Assembly (NCBI GenBank): GCA_963840275.1
Contig: CAWIYK010000002.1
Span: forward strand, 124,001-188,000
Direction: 5' to 3'
Length of the DNA: 64,000 bases
Origin: Actinophytocola sp963840275
GTDB lineage: Bacteria; Actinomycetota; Actinomycetes; Mycobacteriales; Pseudonocardiaceae
Positions 51,087 to 60,038 of this stretch are shown here, one piece after another (the stretch's first letter is position 1; each line of letters opens with the position of its first letter). The notes under the pieces are model-generated. The model saw only the letters and a list, made by a program, of their open reading frames with translations, was not told the DNA's origin and did no database searches. A program made the position numbers and the translations under genes.

Positions 51087-51790
51087 CCGTTCTCGCTGAG
51101 AACCCGGTAACCGTGCTGCACCCGGCCACCAGGTCCGGCCACGCGGCCCGCTGCCCGTCGAGCGCCGGGGTCGAGGCGCTGCTCGCGTCCGCGCACCGGG
51201 AGGTGCTCGTGATGAGCACGCTGTCGGTCGCGGCCCGCGACCCGATCGGCGGCGTGCGGCGCATCGACCACGAGAACCTGCGCCGCGGCGTGCGCTACCG
51301 GGTGGTGGTGCCCGACACCGCGCGCACCGCGCCGGTGCTCGCCACCCGGCTCGGCGCCTTCGCGCTGGCCGGCGCGGACACCCGCACGGTGGCCGAGGTG
51401 CCGACCGACGCGCTGGTGATCGACGGCTCGGTCGTCGTGCTCCCGGTGGACCGGACCGCGGCCGGCCGCTCGCTCGGCACCGCCGTGTTCCGGCTGTCGA
51501 GCGTGGTCACCACGACGCTGGAGCTGTTCGAGCGGGTGTGGCTGTCCGCGGTGCCGATGAGCCCGTCGGACCTGCCGGACGCCGCGGAGCTCAACGCGCG
51601 GGAACGGGAGCTGTTGACTCTGCTTTCTTCGGGTAGCACCGACGAGTCCGCCGCCGCACGGCTCGGGGTGTCGGTGCGGACCGTGCGCCGCACGGTCGCC
51701 GACATCATGAACCGGCTCGGCGCGCGCAGCCGCTTCCAGGCCGGCGTCAAGGCGGCCGACCGAGGCTGGTTGATGGAGAGGGCCGGCTGA
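51083..51790 (+). CDS. LuxR-type helix-turn-helix regulator between eccE and eccA
   Basis: The 235-residue protein ends with a LuxR/GerE helix-turn-helix (LNARERELLTLLSSGSTDESAAARLGVSVRTVRRTVADIMNRL). The first ~165 residues form an alpha/beta domain (VEALLASAHREVLVMSTLS, RRGVRYRVVVPDTAR) like the phospholipase-D-like sensor part of TrmB-type regulators, but without H-K-D catalytic motifs. It is coupled on both sides (ATGA with eccE, TGATG with the ATPase), so it is made in step with ESX parts and may autoregulate the operon. The ligand is unknown. Confidence 0.82.
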   Translation: MTVLAENPVTVLHPATRSGHAARCPSSAGVEALLASAHREVLVMSTLSVAARDPIGGVRRIDHENLRRGVRYRVVVPDTARTAPVLATRLGAFALAGADTRTVAEVPTDALVIDGSVVVLPVDRTAAGRSLGTAVFRLSSVVTTTLELFERVWLSAVPMSPSDLPDAAELNARERELLTLLSSGSTDESAAARLGVSVRTVRRTVADIMNRLGARSRFQAGVKAADRGWLMERAG

Positions 51791-53445
51791 TGACCCTCAT
51801 GGCGACACGGACGCTCCTGGTCGCACCCGGCCGGCACGGCGCGTACGCGACGATCGGCGAGGCACTCGGCAACGCGCCGGACGGCGGTGTCGTCGCGATC
51901 GCGGCGGGCACCTACGCGGAGACGTTCGAGCTGGCGGACCGGCAGCTCACGCTGCGCGCCCACGAGGGCGGGGCGGTGGTGCTCGACGGCACGGGCGGGG
52001 ACTGGCCGGTGCTCAAGGCGCGGGGCGGCTCGCTCACGCTGGTCGGCATCGAGCTGAAGGCCGGCGCGGGCGGCATCCAGGCCGACGACGTCGAGCTGAC
52101 GGTCGAGCGGTGCACGCTGTCCGCGGAGGTCGGCCCCGCGATCGGTGTCCGAGGCTGCCGGCGGTTCGCGATCAGCCGGTGCACGGTCGACGGCGCGGAG
52201 CAGGGCATCGCCGTGGAGAGCTCCTCCGGCCGGATCGACGACACCACCGTCGCGAACGTGGCGGGTGACGGCATCGTGATCGGCCTCGGCGCCGACCCGG
52301 AGCTGCGCAACTGCGTGGTGTCCGACTGCGGGCAGCGCGGCGTGTACGTCTACCGGTACGCGCGGCCGCTCGTCGAGGCGTGCGAGGTGTCGCGGACCGC
52401 GCACGAGGGCATCGCGGTCGCACAGCAGAGCAGGCCGGAGCTGCGCCGCTGCCACGTGCACGACGTCGGCGGGGTCGGGATCTCCTTCGCGGCCGGCTGC
52501 GCGGGCGCCGTCGACGCGTGCCACGTGGACAACTCGGCCGCCCCCGGCATCCTCCTCGCCGAGGGCGCCACCCCGACCGTGGTCGAGCCGGCCAAGCGGG
52601 CCGCGCCGCACGGCGACAGCGGCCTCGACGACCTGCTGTCCGACCTCGACGGCATGGTCGGGCTGCCCGGCGTCAAGGCCGAGGTGCACGCGGTCGTCGA
52701 CGAGATCCAGGTCAACGACTGGCGGCGCAAGGCGGGGCTGTCGGTCGGCACGGTCAGCCACCACCTGATCTTCGCCGGCGCGCCGGGCACCGGTAAGACG
52801 ACCGTCGCGCGCACCTACGGCAAGCTGCTGAAGTCGCTCGGCGTGCTGTCCAAGGGACAGTTCCGGGAGGTGTCCCGGCGCGACCTCGTCGGGCAGTACA
52901 TCGGACACACGGCCGAGAAGACGTCCGTGGTGTTCGAGGAGTCCCTCGGCGGCGTGCTGTTCATCGACGAGGCGTACACGCTGTCCCGGCAGGCGGGCTC
53001 CGGCGGCGACTTCGGCCAGGAGGCCATCGACACGCTGGTGAAGCTGATGGAGGACCACCGGGACGAGGTCGCGGTGATCGTCGCCGGCTACACCAAGGAG
53101 ATGGCCGACTTCCTCGACGCCAACCCCGGTCTCGCGTCCCGGTTCTCGAAGACCATCGAGTTCGAGAACTACTCGGCGCCGGACCTGGTGGCGATCATCG
53201 ACCGGATGGTCGGCGGTGGCGACTACCGCATCGACCCGGCCGCGGAGCCGCTCCTGCTGTCCTACTTCGACCGCATCTCCCAGGACCAGAACTTCGGCAA
53301 CGCCCGCGACGCGCGGCGGCTGTTCGAGAGTGTGCGGAAGGTGCAGTCGCAGCGGCTGCGGCTGCTCGGCCGGATGCCGGACACGGCGGAGCTGCGGACG
53401 TTGAGCGCGGCGGATGTCGCGGCGGTCACGGCTGCGACGGGATAG
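51790..53445 (+). CDS. eccA: EccA-like AAA+ ATPase fused to an N-terminal right-handed beta-helix
   Basis: The 551-residue protein has two parts. Residues ~8-260 are short repeated strands with a pectate-lyase-like beta-helix pattern (G-I-x-V, R-P-x-V-x-x-C-x-V). Residues ~275-551 are a CbxX/CfqX-type AAA+ domain with Walker A G-A-P-G-T-G-K-T (~335), Walker B V-L-F-I-D-E-A-Y (~391) and an arginine finger in N-A-R-D-A-R. Mycobacterial EccA has a TPR-like N-terminus instead of a beta-helix. It likely handles ESX substrates in the cytosol. The start overlaps the LuxR stop by one base. Confidence 0.85.
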   Translation: MTLMATRTLLVAPGRHGAYATIGEALGNAPDGGVVAIAAGTYAETFELADRQLTLRAHEGGAVVLDGTGGDWPVLKARGGSLTLVGIELKAGAGGIQADDVELTVERCTLSAEVGPAIGVRGCRRFAISRCTVDGAEQGIAVESSSGRIDDTTVANVAGDGIVIGLGADPELRNCVVSDCGQRGVYVYRYARPLVEACEVSRTAHEGIAVAQQSRPELRRCHVHDVGGVGISFAAGCAGAVDACHVDNSAAPGILLAEGATPTVVEPAKRAAPHGDSGLDDLLSDLDGMVGLPGVKAEVHAVVDEIQVNDWRRKAGLSVGTVSHHLIFAGAPGTGKTTVARTYGKLLKSLGVLSKGQFREVSRRDLVGQYIGHTAEKTSVVFEESLGGVLFIDEAYTLSRQAGSGGDFGQEAIDTLVKLMEDHRDEVAVIVAGYTKEMADFLDANPGLASRFSKTIEFENYSAPDLVAIIDRMVGGGDYRIDPAAEPLLLSYFDRISQDQNFGNARDARRLFESVRKVQSQRLRLLGRMPDTAELRTLSAADVAAVTAATG

Positions 53446-53477
53446 CCCGGCCCACATGTCCGGCTACTGTCTGTTCC

Positions 53478-54128
53478 GTGCGGGTGCTGGTGGTCGAGGA
53501 CGACGAGAACTTACGGATCGCGGTCACCGGGGCCCTTCGTGTCGCCGGGTTCGCCGTCGACGCCGTCGGCGACCTGCCCGCGGCCGACGAGGCGCTCGTC
53601 GTGAACTCCTACGACTGCGCGGTGTTCGACCGGATGCTCCCGTCCGGGGACTCCCTCGCCTACGTGCGGGCGCGGCGGCCGTCGGTGCCCGTGCTGTTCC
53701 TCACCGCGCGCGACGCGGTCGCCGACCGGATCGCGGGCCTCGCCCACGGCGACGACTACCTGGTGAAGCCGTTCGCCGTCGCGGAGCTCGAGGCGCGGGT
53801 GCGCAGCCTGTGCCGGCGGGTGTCGACCGGGCGGGCGCCGGTGCTGCGCTGCGGCGACCTCGAGGTGGACAGCGGCCGGCACGAGGTGCGCCGGGCCGGC
53901 GTCCTGCTGACGTTGACCACCAAGGAGTTCGCCGTGCTCGAGTACCTGGTCGCCAAGCAGGGCACGCCGGTGACCCGGACCGAGCTGATCGAGCAGTGCT
54001 GGGACCGGATGGCCGATCCGGTGTCCAACGTGCTCGACGTGTTGATCACACAGCTGCGGCGCAAGCTGCGGCAGCCGCCGATGATCCACACCGTGCGGGG
54101 CTACGGCTACCGCATCGAACCGGCGTGA
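53478..54128 (+). CDS. OmpR-family response regulator without an adjacent kinase
   Basis: The 216-residue protein is a close paralogue of the regulator at 48864, sharing V-F-D-R-M-L-P-x-G-D (phospho-acceptor D51), A-R-D-x-V-A-D-R-x-A-G and the winged-helix end R-R-K-L-R-Q-P-P-M-I-H-T-V-R-G-Y-G-Y. GTG 53478 is seven bases after TACTGT, so the transcript is probably leaderless. No histidine kinase follows; it may respond to the kinase at 47620 or be regulated otherwise. Confidence 0.9.
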   Translation: MRVLVVEDDENLRIAVTGALRVAGFAVDAVGDLPAADEALVVNSYDCAVFDRMLPSGDSLAYVRARRPSVPVLFLTARDAVADRIAGLAHGDDYLVKPFAVAELEARVRSLCRRVSTGRAPVLRCGDLEVDSGRHEVRRAGVLLTLTTKEFAVLEYLVAKQGTPVTRTELIEQCWDRMADPVSNVLDVLITQLRRKLRQPPMIHTVRGYGYRIEPA

Positions 54129-54196
54129 GCGAGCTGACCGACGTCACACAGCGCGGGGCTAGCCTGGTGGCCACACGGACTGCGCGGGGGATGGAC

Positions 54197-54661
54197 ATGC
54201 GACGTGCTGTTGCCGCACTCGGACTCGCGGGCATGCTGCTCGCGGCGGGCTGCAGCTCGACCGTGCCGGGAAAACCCACGGCCGCGGCCTCGCCGGAACA
54301 GGACCGCGCGCTCGTCGAGGGCTACTTCGACGAGCTGAACGCCTCCGCCGCCGACGGCCCGGCCACGCAGCGGGACTTCCTGCGCCGCAGCCAGCACCCC
54401 GACTTCGCGAGCGACCTGTGCGACCTCGGCGACCTCACGCTGAACATCGACCCCGCCATGTCCACGCTGCGGGTCGACCCGGACTGGGTGCCGCCGGACG
54501 GCGAGAACTCGACACACCCGCGCGGGCTGGTCTACGTGCTCGGCGTGTCGGTCAGCATCCGGCAGGACGGCGCGTTGCTCGGCGAGCAGATCGGCTCGCA
54601 GCGCGTCGTCGTCCTCGACGAGAAGGCCTACGGCTTCGCGCCGTGCCCGACTGGTCGGTGA
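54197..54661 (+). CDS. Lipoprotein, function unknown
   Basis: The 154-residue protein has a lipoprotein signal with lipobox L-L-A-A-G-C (C18), so it is lipid-anchored outside the membrane. The mature part has cysteines in L-C-D-L-G-D-L and A-P-C-P and no domain I can name. ATG 54197 has GGGGG six bases upstream; ATG 54191 would abut it. TAGCCT at 54160-54165 is a likely -10. It lies at the end of the eccE side of the ESX cluster. Confidence 0.75.
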   Translation: MRRAVAALGLAGMLLAAGCSSTVPGKPTAAASPEQDRALVEGYFDELNASAADGPATQRDFLRRSQHPDFASDLCDLGDLTLNIDPAMSTLRVDPDWVPPDGENSTHPRGLVYVLGVSVSIRQDGALLGEQIGSQRVVVLDEKAYGFAPCPTGR

Positions 54662-54882
54662 CCCGGAGCCACCCGGCACGGCATCGGCCGGCCGCCGTCC
54701 AGCCATCGGTGCTGCCGTCGGTGCGCTGATCGGTGCGCTCCGCCAACCATTCGGAGGACCGGTCACCGGGTTGGAGCAGTCACAGCTACACCAGTAGGGG
54801 GAAATACGAACACGCTGCCCTCAACGTCTCAAGGCCGCCTTCGCGGTGGACGAAACAGTCGTAAGTAGGGAGGTGAAGCGCG

Positions 54883-55803
54883 ATGGCCGTACTCGACCAG
54901 GGCGTCACCCAGAAGCAGCAGGGTGTCAGCCGCCAGCAGGGCTCGGACCAGCGGGACGCCGCGTGGCGAGACCGCAGGCTCACGGAGGCGACCGTCCCGA
55001 TTCCACACCCTGCCCGGCGAGTCGGGACGAACGGCACGAACGGTGCGAACGGTGTCGAGGACCCCGCGAGCCTCGTCGAGCTGCACCAGTCCATCGCCTC
55101 CCTCCTGGCCTCCCGCGGCGAGTGGCGCCAGGCCTACGAGCACCTCCGGCACGCGCTCGAGCTCGCGACCGAGGAGAAGACGCAGCCCCCGCAGGTGCCC
55201 GAGCAGGTCCGCCAGGAGGTCGCGCGGCTGCGCAGGGAGCACGCGGAGGCCCGCGAGCAGAGCATCCGCGACGCGCTGACCGCGAGCTACAACCGGCGCT
55301 ACCTCGACCAGCGGCTGCTGGAGGTCGTGGACCTCCAGGGCGGCGGCGACTTCGCCGTCGCGCTCGTCGACCTCGACTGGTTCAAGCGCGTCAACGACAC
55401 CTTCGGCCACCAGGTCGGCGACCGCGTGCTGCAGCAGGTCGTCGAGCTGCTGCAGGTCGGGCTGCCCGAGGGCGCGTTCTGCGCCCGCTACGGCGGCGAG
55501 GAGTTCGTCCTGATCCTGCCCGGCCTCGAAGGAGCCGCCGCCTGGGCGGTCGCCGAGGCGGCGCGGGCCCGCGTCGAGCAGTACCCGTGGTCCACGATCG
55601 TGCGCGGGCTGCGCGTGACCGTCAGCATCGGCGTCGCGCACCAGGCCGCGACCAGCGGGACCGCCAACCCGGACCAGCAGCTGCGGCACGCGGACGGCCT
55701 GCTGTACACGGCCAAGCAGTCGGGCCGGAACAGTGTCGCCTACCGTGTCGGTGGCCAGGTTCGTCTGTCGGGGGCGGCTGGGCAACGGCGCCACCGTGGC
55801 TAG
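54883..55803 (+). CDS. GGDEF-domain diguanylate cyclase
   Basis: The 306-residue soluble protein has a Gln-rich N-terminus, a TPR-like helical pair (residues ~62-97), a coiled segment and a GGDEF domain with the active motif R-Y-G-G-E-E-F (G204-G-E-E) and metal ligand D in V-D-L-D-W-F-K. It should make cyclic di-GMP from two GTP. No R-x-x-D inhibitory site stands five residues ahead of the motif. No transmembrane sensor is present. ATG 54883 follows AGGGAGG. The 221 bases before it show no gene or clear promoter. Confidence 0.9.
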   Translation: MAVLDQGVTQKQQGVSRQQGSDQRDAAWRDRRLTEATVPIPHPARRVGTNGTNGANGVEDPASLVELHQSIASLLASRGEWRQAYEHLRHALELATEEKTQPPQVPEQVRQEVARLRREHAEAREQSIRDALTASYNRRYLDQRLLEVVDLQGGGDFAVALVDLDWFKRVNDTFGHQVGDRVLQQVVELLQVGLPEGAFCARYGGEEFVLILPGLEGAAAWAVAEAARARVEQYPWSTIVRGLRVTVSIGVAHQAATSGTANPDQQLRHADGLLYTAKQSGRNSVAYRVGGQVRLSGAAGQRRHRG

Positions 55804-55815
55804 TTCCGGTCACGC

Positions 55816-55845
55816 TTGACTGCTACTGTGCGACGGTTCGATAAC
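55816..55845 (+). promoter_or_regulatory. Promoter upstream of the LCP gene
   Basis: TTGACT (55816-55821) and GATAAC (55840-55845) are 18 bases apart. Transcription would start near 55852, leaving a leader of about 225 bases whose first feature is the 26-base palindrome. TACTAT at 55955-55960 may be a second -10. Confidence 0.5.
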
Positions 55846-55860
55846 GTTTAGGTCAGGAAC

Positions 55861-55886
55861 CTCACTAGCCCGATCGGGCTAGTGAG
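55861..55886. promoter_or_regulatory. Perfect 26-base palindrome in the LCP leader
   Basis: Arms CTCACTAGCCCGA and TCGGGCTAGTGAG meet with no spacer. Being just after the predicted +1, it may be an operator, an RNA hairpin or the terminator of the diguanylate cyclase gene that ends 58 bases earlier. No T tract follows. Its perfection over 26 bases is striking. Confidence 0.55.
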
Positions 55887-56076
55887 TGTCGACCAGATGC
55901 GCACTGCTAGTAAACAAATTCGGGTTGGCAGTCGTCACGGGTGCCATCCATACGTACTATCTGGCGCGGATGGACGCGGAGAGACACAGCAGATCGGCAA
56001 CCGAGTTGCGATCTACAACGTCTTGATTAAGAAAGCGCCACGACATGTGTCGCCGCGCGAGCTGAGAGGAGACCGG

Positions 56077-59000
56077 GTGCCCGACGATGAACGCCTCGGC
56101 GGCACCCGCGATCCGCAGGAGCCCGGCAGACGGCATCGCCGCGCGGCGGAGGAGCCTCCCGAGCAACCCCGCCGCCGCAGACGCTCGATGGAGAACAGCG
56201 GCGGTCTGAGCGTCGCGGACCTCGTGCAACGGCACACCGGCTCCCGGGCGAACCTCACTCCCGTGGACCCGCAGCAGCCGCTGCACCAGAACTCGTTGAT
56301 GAACGGCACGCAGCAGTCCGGGCGGCGCGCCCTCCCGGACCCGCCGCCTCGGCCCGCGGACGGCCAGCGCCCGCCGAGACCGGGCGAGCCGGCGGCGTGG
56401 CCCGGCAACCAGCCCCACCCCGGCGCCCCCCGCTTCCCGGCCGATCCAGCCGCCGCGCAGGGCCGCAACGGCCACAGCGCCGAGCCCCACGGTGAGCCCG
56501 CCCCCAGGCGCGGTGGCTCCCGCCGGGCTCCCGAGCCGCCGGCGGACCGCTACCCCGGCGAGGCCCCGTACCCGGGCGAGGGCGCCGACCCCCGCCGCGC
56601 GAACCGGTTCCCGGAGGACGGCCGCGGCATCGGCGCGGCGCTCGGCGGTCAGAACGAGCCCCCCGGCCGCCGCGTCGGCGAGACGTCCGCACACCACCCG
56701 TTCCCCAACGGCGCCCGCCACGGCGGCGCGCAGGAGGCGCCCGGCCGGAGTGCCGGCCCCCGCCCCGGCGAGGCCCCGACGCACCACGCCAACCCCGGCG
56801 CCCGGCGTCCCGATGAGGCGTCCGTGCAGCAGACGCCGCCGCGCCGCGTCGGCGAGAACTCGATCCACCAGGTGCCCCCGGAGGTCTACGCGGACCCCGG
56901 GCGCGGCCCCCAGGGCGAGGCGCCCCGACGCAACGGCGGCCGCCGCGTCGGCGAGGGCCCGCCCCCCGGCGTCGAGCAGCGCGCGCCCGGCGACGGCTCC
57001 GGCCCCCGGCGCACCCGCCGCCCCGCGGAGCCGGTCCCGACCACGGACGACGGCTGGGCGGTCACACCGCCGCCCGAGCTGAGCCCGCGCCCCACCCGGC
57101 GCGCCGGCGAGGGTTCCGCGCACCTGCCGGTGCCGGGCGAGCCGGGGCAGGCCTCCGGCCGCTACCCGGTCGACCCGCAGCGTCGCCAGGCCGGCCCGCC
57201 GACGCCCCCGCCCGCTAACCGGCCCGTCGCCGGTCCGCCGACGCCGCCCCCGCACAACCGGCCGGCTCCTGGCGAGCCCGGCCAGCGCTCCATGCCGGCC
57301 CGGCCGCTGCCCGGCCAGGGGGACCTGTCCGAGCCGCGGCTCACCCCGGCCGCGATCGACGCGCCGGACACCCCGCGCCGGACCACCGGCGTGCCGCCCG
57401 TGCCGCTGCCCCCGCCGCGCCGCGGCGACGACGACCCCATCGGCATGACCACCGAGATGGAGGCCATCGGCGAGGACGTCCAGAAGCGGCGCACCATCGA
57501 CCACACGCTGGCCCGGTTCTCGGCGGTGCACGACGAGATCAAGGCCGAGGAGCGGGAGAAGAAGGCCAAGCGGCGCAAGCTGATGCCGTGGCAGGCCGAC
57601 GACGACGAGATGTCGCACCTCGACGACCTCGAGGCGCAGCAGTCGATGGCGGTCCCGATCCCGGTCGTCGAGCCGGAGCCGGAGCCGATCGCGTACGCCG
57701 CGGAGGACGAGGAGCCGCCCGCCCCGTCGACCAGGCTGCAGGAGAAGAAGCTGCGCCGCCGGCACAAGGGCAAGCTCGCCGGCAAGGTGTTCGCCGCGAC
57801 CGCCGCCATCCTGGTGTTCGTCGCGACCGCGACCGCGTGGGGCTTCAAGGCCTACATCGAGTCCAGCGCGCAGACCGTGGACGCGCTCGACCCCGACTCC
57901 AAGGCCATCCAGGACGCCGCCGCCCAGCGCGGTGACGAGAACTTCCTGCTCGTCGGCTCCGACACCCGCGCCGGCGCGGCCGCCGAGGACGGCGTCGGCG
58001 ACGAGAGCGCGGTCGGCGGCGCCCGGTCCGACACCGTGATGATCGCGCACGTCCCGAAGAACCGGGAGCGCGTCGTGGTCGTCTCGTTTCCGCGCGACCT
58101 CGAGGTGACGCGGCCGGAGTGCCAGGGCTGGGACCCGAAGACCGGTGACTACACCAACGAGCAGCACCCCGCCGAGGAGCAGGTCAAGCTCAACACCGCC
58201 TACCAGATAGGCGGTCCGATGTGCGTGACCAAGATGGTGCAGGAGCTGTCCGGCCTCGCCGTGAACCACTTCGTCGGCATCGACTTCCACGGCTTCAAGG
58301 GCATGGTGGAGGCGGTGCAGGGCGTCGAGGTGTGCGTCGAGCGGCCGCTGAAGGACGAGGTGCTCGGCACGATCGTCCCGGAGGCCGGCAAGAACGTGCA
58401 GATCAGCGGCGACCAGGCGCTGAACTTCGTGCGCGCCCGGCACGTCCAGGGCGACCCGACCTCCGACTACGGCCGCATCATCCGCCAGCAGCGGTTCCTG
58501 TCCTCGTTGCTGCGCAAGGCGATGTCGTCCGAGGTGCTGCTCGATCCGGGCAAGCTGACCAACTTCGTCGACGCGTTCTCGAAGTCCACCTTCGGTGACA
58601 ACATCGGCATCGAGCAGCTGTTCACCCTCGGCCAGTCGATGCAGGGCGTCGCGGCCGGCCGGGTCACGTTCGTCACCGTCCCGACCGTCGGCGAGGCCAA
58701 CGACCGGGGCAACGAGGAGCTGCTGGTCGACGGCACGAACTCGCTGTTCCAGGCGATCCGCCAGGACAGCCCGCTGCCGGGCGAGGCACCCGCGAACACC
58801 CCGGCCGACCAGGCGAAGAACCAGCCGGGCCAGCAGGCGTCGGGCCTCAAGCAGGAGGCGGGCGCGCCGGTCGACCCGAAGACCATCAAGATCCAGGTGC
58901 TCAACGGCGGCAACGAGACCCCGGGCATCGCCCGCGACACGGCGGACAGCCTCGCGGAGTACGGCTTCCAGATCATGCGCGTGGACGCGTCGCCGGAGAA

Positions 59001-59241
59001 CGTCGACAAGACGGCGGTCATCAAGTACTCGAAGGCCCGCGCGGCACAGGCGCAGACCCTGGCCGCGGCCGTCCCCGGCTCCCAACTCGTCGAGGACCCG
59101 TCGATGTCCGGCGCGATCATGCTGATCGTCGGACCCGGCTTCGACGGCGAGATCGTGTCGCCGGCCGGCGGTGGCGAGGCCCCGGTCGACCTGCCGGACA
59201 ACCTGTCCACGGTCAACGCGGGCGACGTCTCCTGCGCGTAG
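56077..59241 (+). CDS. LytR-CpsA-Psr (LCP) family protein with long Pro-rich N-terminus and LytR_C domain
   Basis: The 1,054-residue protein has a ~500-residue disordered Pro/Arg/Gly-rich cytosolic region with repeated R-R-V-G-E-x-S-x-H units and one membrane helix (~567-590). An external LCP domain (~620-840; L-V-G-S-D-T-R, S-F-P-R-D-L, N-F-V-R-A-R-H, with the catalytic-site Asp and Arg residues visible) and a LytR C-terminal domain (~935-1025) follow. LCP enzymes ligate arabinogalactan or teichoic-type polymers to peptidoglycan. GTG 56077 follows GAGAGGAG. The long N-terminus is far larger than usual and may be a kinase target. Confidence 0.88.
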   Translation: MPDDERLGGTRDPQEPGRRHRRAAEEPPEQPRRRRRSMENSGGLSVADLVQRHTGSRANLTPVDPQQPLHQNSLMNGTQQSGRRALPDPPPRPADGQRPPRPGEPAAWPGNQPHPGAPRFPADPAAAQGRNGHSAEPHGEPAPRRGGSRRAPEPPADRYPGEAPYPGEGADPRRANRFPEDGRGIGAALGGQNEPPGRRVGETSAHHPFPNGARHGGAQEAPGRSAGPRPGEAPTHHANPGARRPDEASVQQTPPRRVGENSIHQVPPEVYADPGRGPQGEAPRRNGGRRVGEGPPPGVEQRAPGDGSGPRRTRRPAEPVPTTDDGWAVTPPPELSPRPTRRAGEGSAHLPVPGEPGQASGRYPVDPQRRQAGPPTPPPANRPVAGPPTPPPHNRPAPGEPGQRSMPARPLPGQGDLSEPRLTPAAIDAPDTPRRTTGVPPVPLPPPRRGDDDPIGMTTEMEAIGEDVQKRRTIDHTLARFSAVHDEIKAEEREKKAKRRKLMPWQADDDEMSHLDDLEAQQSMAVPIPVVEPEPEPIAYAAEDEEPPAPSTRLQEKKLRRRHKGKLAGKVFAATAAILVFVATATAWGFKAYIESSAQTVDALDPDSKAIQDAAAQRGDENFLLVGSDTRAGAAAEDGVGDESAVGGARSDTVMIAHVPKNRERVVVVSFPRDLEVTRPECQGWDPKTGDYTNEQHPAEEQVKLNTAYQIGGPMCVTKMVQELSGLAVNHFVGIDFHGFKGMVEAVQGVEVCVERPLKDEVLGTIVPEAGKNVQISGDQALNFVRARHVQGDPTSDYGRIIRQQRFLSSLLRKAMSSEVLLDPGKLTNFVDAFSKSTFGDNIGIEQLFTLGQSMQGVAAGRVTFVTVPTVGEANDRGNEELLVDGTNSLFQAIRQDSPLPGEAPANTPADQAKNQPGQQASGLKQEAGAPVDPKTIKIQVLNGGNETPGIARDTADSLAEYGFQIMRVDASPENVDKTAVIKYSKARAAQAQTLAAAVPGSQLVEDPSMSGAIMLIVGPGFDGEIVSPAGGGEAPVDLPDNLSTVNAGDVSCA

Positions 59242-59309
59242 CGCCATTTCGTGGTTTCGGGTTCACGTGGGGTTCATTCCGCGATGCGCCGGCGGTGCGC
59301 ACGCGCCCG

Positions 59310-59315
59310 TAGGCT
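59310..59315 (+). promoter_or_regulatory. Leaderless -10 element (TAGGCT) of phoU
   Basis: TAGGCT is six bases before ATG 59322 with no Shine-Dalgarno, the leaderless actinobacterial arrangement. Confidence 0.5.
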
Positions 59316-59321
59316 GTCGCC

Positions 59322-59987
59322 ATGCGTGAGGCCTACCATGTCGAACTCGGTCAGCTGGCTGAAGAGCTGGCCAACATGTGCTCCATGTCCGCGACCGCGA
59401 TGGAGCTCGCCACCCGGGCGCTGCTGGACACCGACCTCGGCCTGGCCGAACAGGTGATCGGCGACGACGCGAAGATCGACGACGCCCGGTCCGCCTGCGA
59501 GGAGCACGCCTACGCGCTGCTGGCGCTGCAAGCCCCGGTCGCGACCGACCTGCGGACCGTGCTCGCCGCCATCCACGCGGCGGAGAGCCTGGAGCGCATG
59601 GGCGACCTGGCACTGCACGTGGCCAAGGCCGCACGGCGCCGGCACCCCGCACCGGTCCTCCCACAACAGGTCCGCCCCGACTTCGAACGCATGGGCCGCG
59701 TGGCGGTGGAACTGGCGAGGGACGCCGAGCAGGTCATCCTCAACAAGAACATCGAGCAGGCCCGCTCACTGGAAGAGGCCGACGACGAGATGGACGACCT
59801 GCACCGCCGCCTCTTCACGGTGATCATGGACAAGGACTGGCCCCACGGCGTCGCGTCGGCCGTGGACGTCACCCTGCTTGGCCGCTTCTACGAACGCTTC
59901 GCCGACCACGCCGTCTCGGTAGCGAAGCGAGTCGTCTTCGTGGTAACCGGCCGCATGCCAGGCTACGAAACCGACGAGGACGTGTAG
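59322..59987 (+). CDS. phoU: PhoU-like phosphate signalling protein
   Basis: The 221-residue protein is made of two three-helix bundles with the metal-binding E-x-x-x-D patterns of PhoU (DDAKIDDARSACEEHAYALLALQAP, EEADDEMDDLHRRLF, ERFADHAVSVAKRVVFVVTG). PhoU restrains phosphate uptake and PhoR signalling. No pst genes are adjacent, as is common in actinobacteria. It converges on espG, with a hairpin between. Confidence 0.93.
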   Translation: MREAYHVELGQLAEELANMCSMSATAMELATRALLDTDLGLAEQVIGDDAKIDDARSACEEHAYALLALQAPVATDLRTVLAAIHAAESLERMGDLALHVAKAARRRHPAPVLPQQVRPDFERMGRVAVELARDAEQVILNKNIEQARSLEEADDEMDDLHRRLFTVIMDKDWPHGVASAVDVTLLGRFYERFADHAVSVAKRVVFVVTGRMPGYETDEDV

Positions 59988-60038
59988 GCGGGGTACGGCG
60001 ACCGGCGTATGGGGTTCGGCGGCGGCGGGCACGAAGGA

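Noticed and set aside
55852..56076. Known riboswitch (c-di-AMP or similar) in the LCP leader
   Set aside because: I looked for the conserved core pieces of actinobacterial cell-wall riboswitches and did not find them; only the palindrome and a possible short frame stand out.
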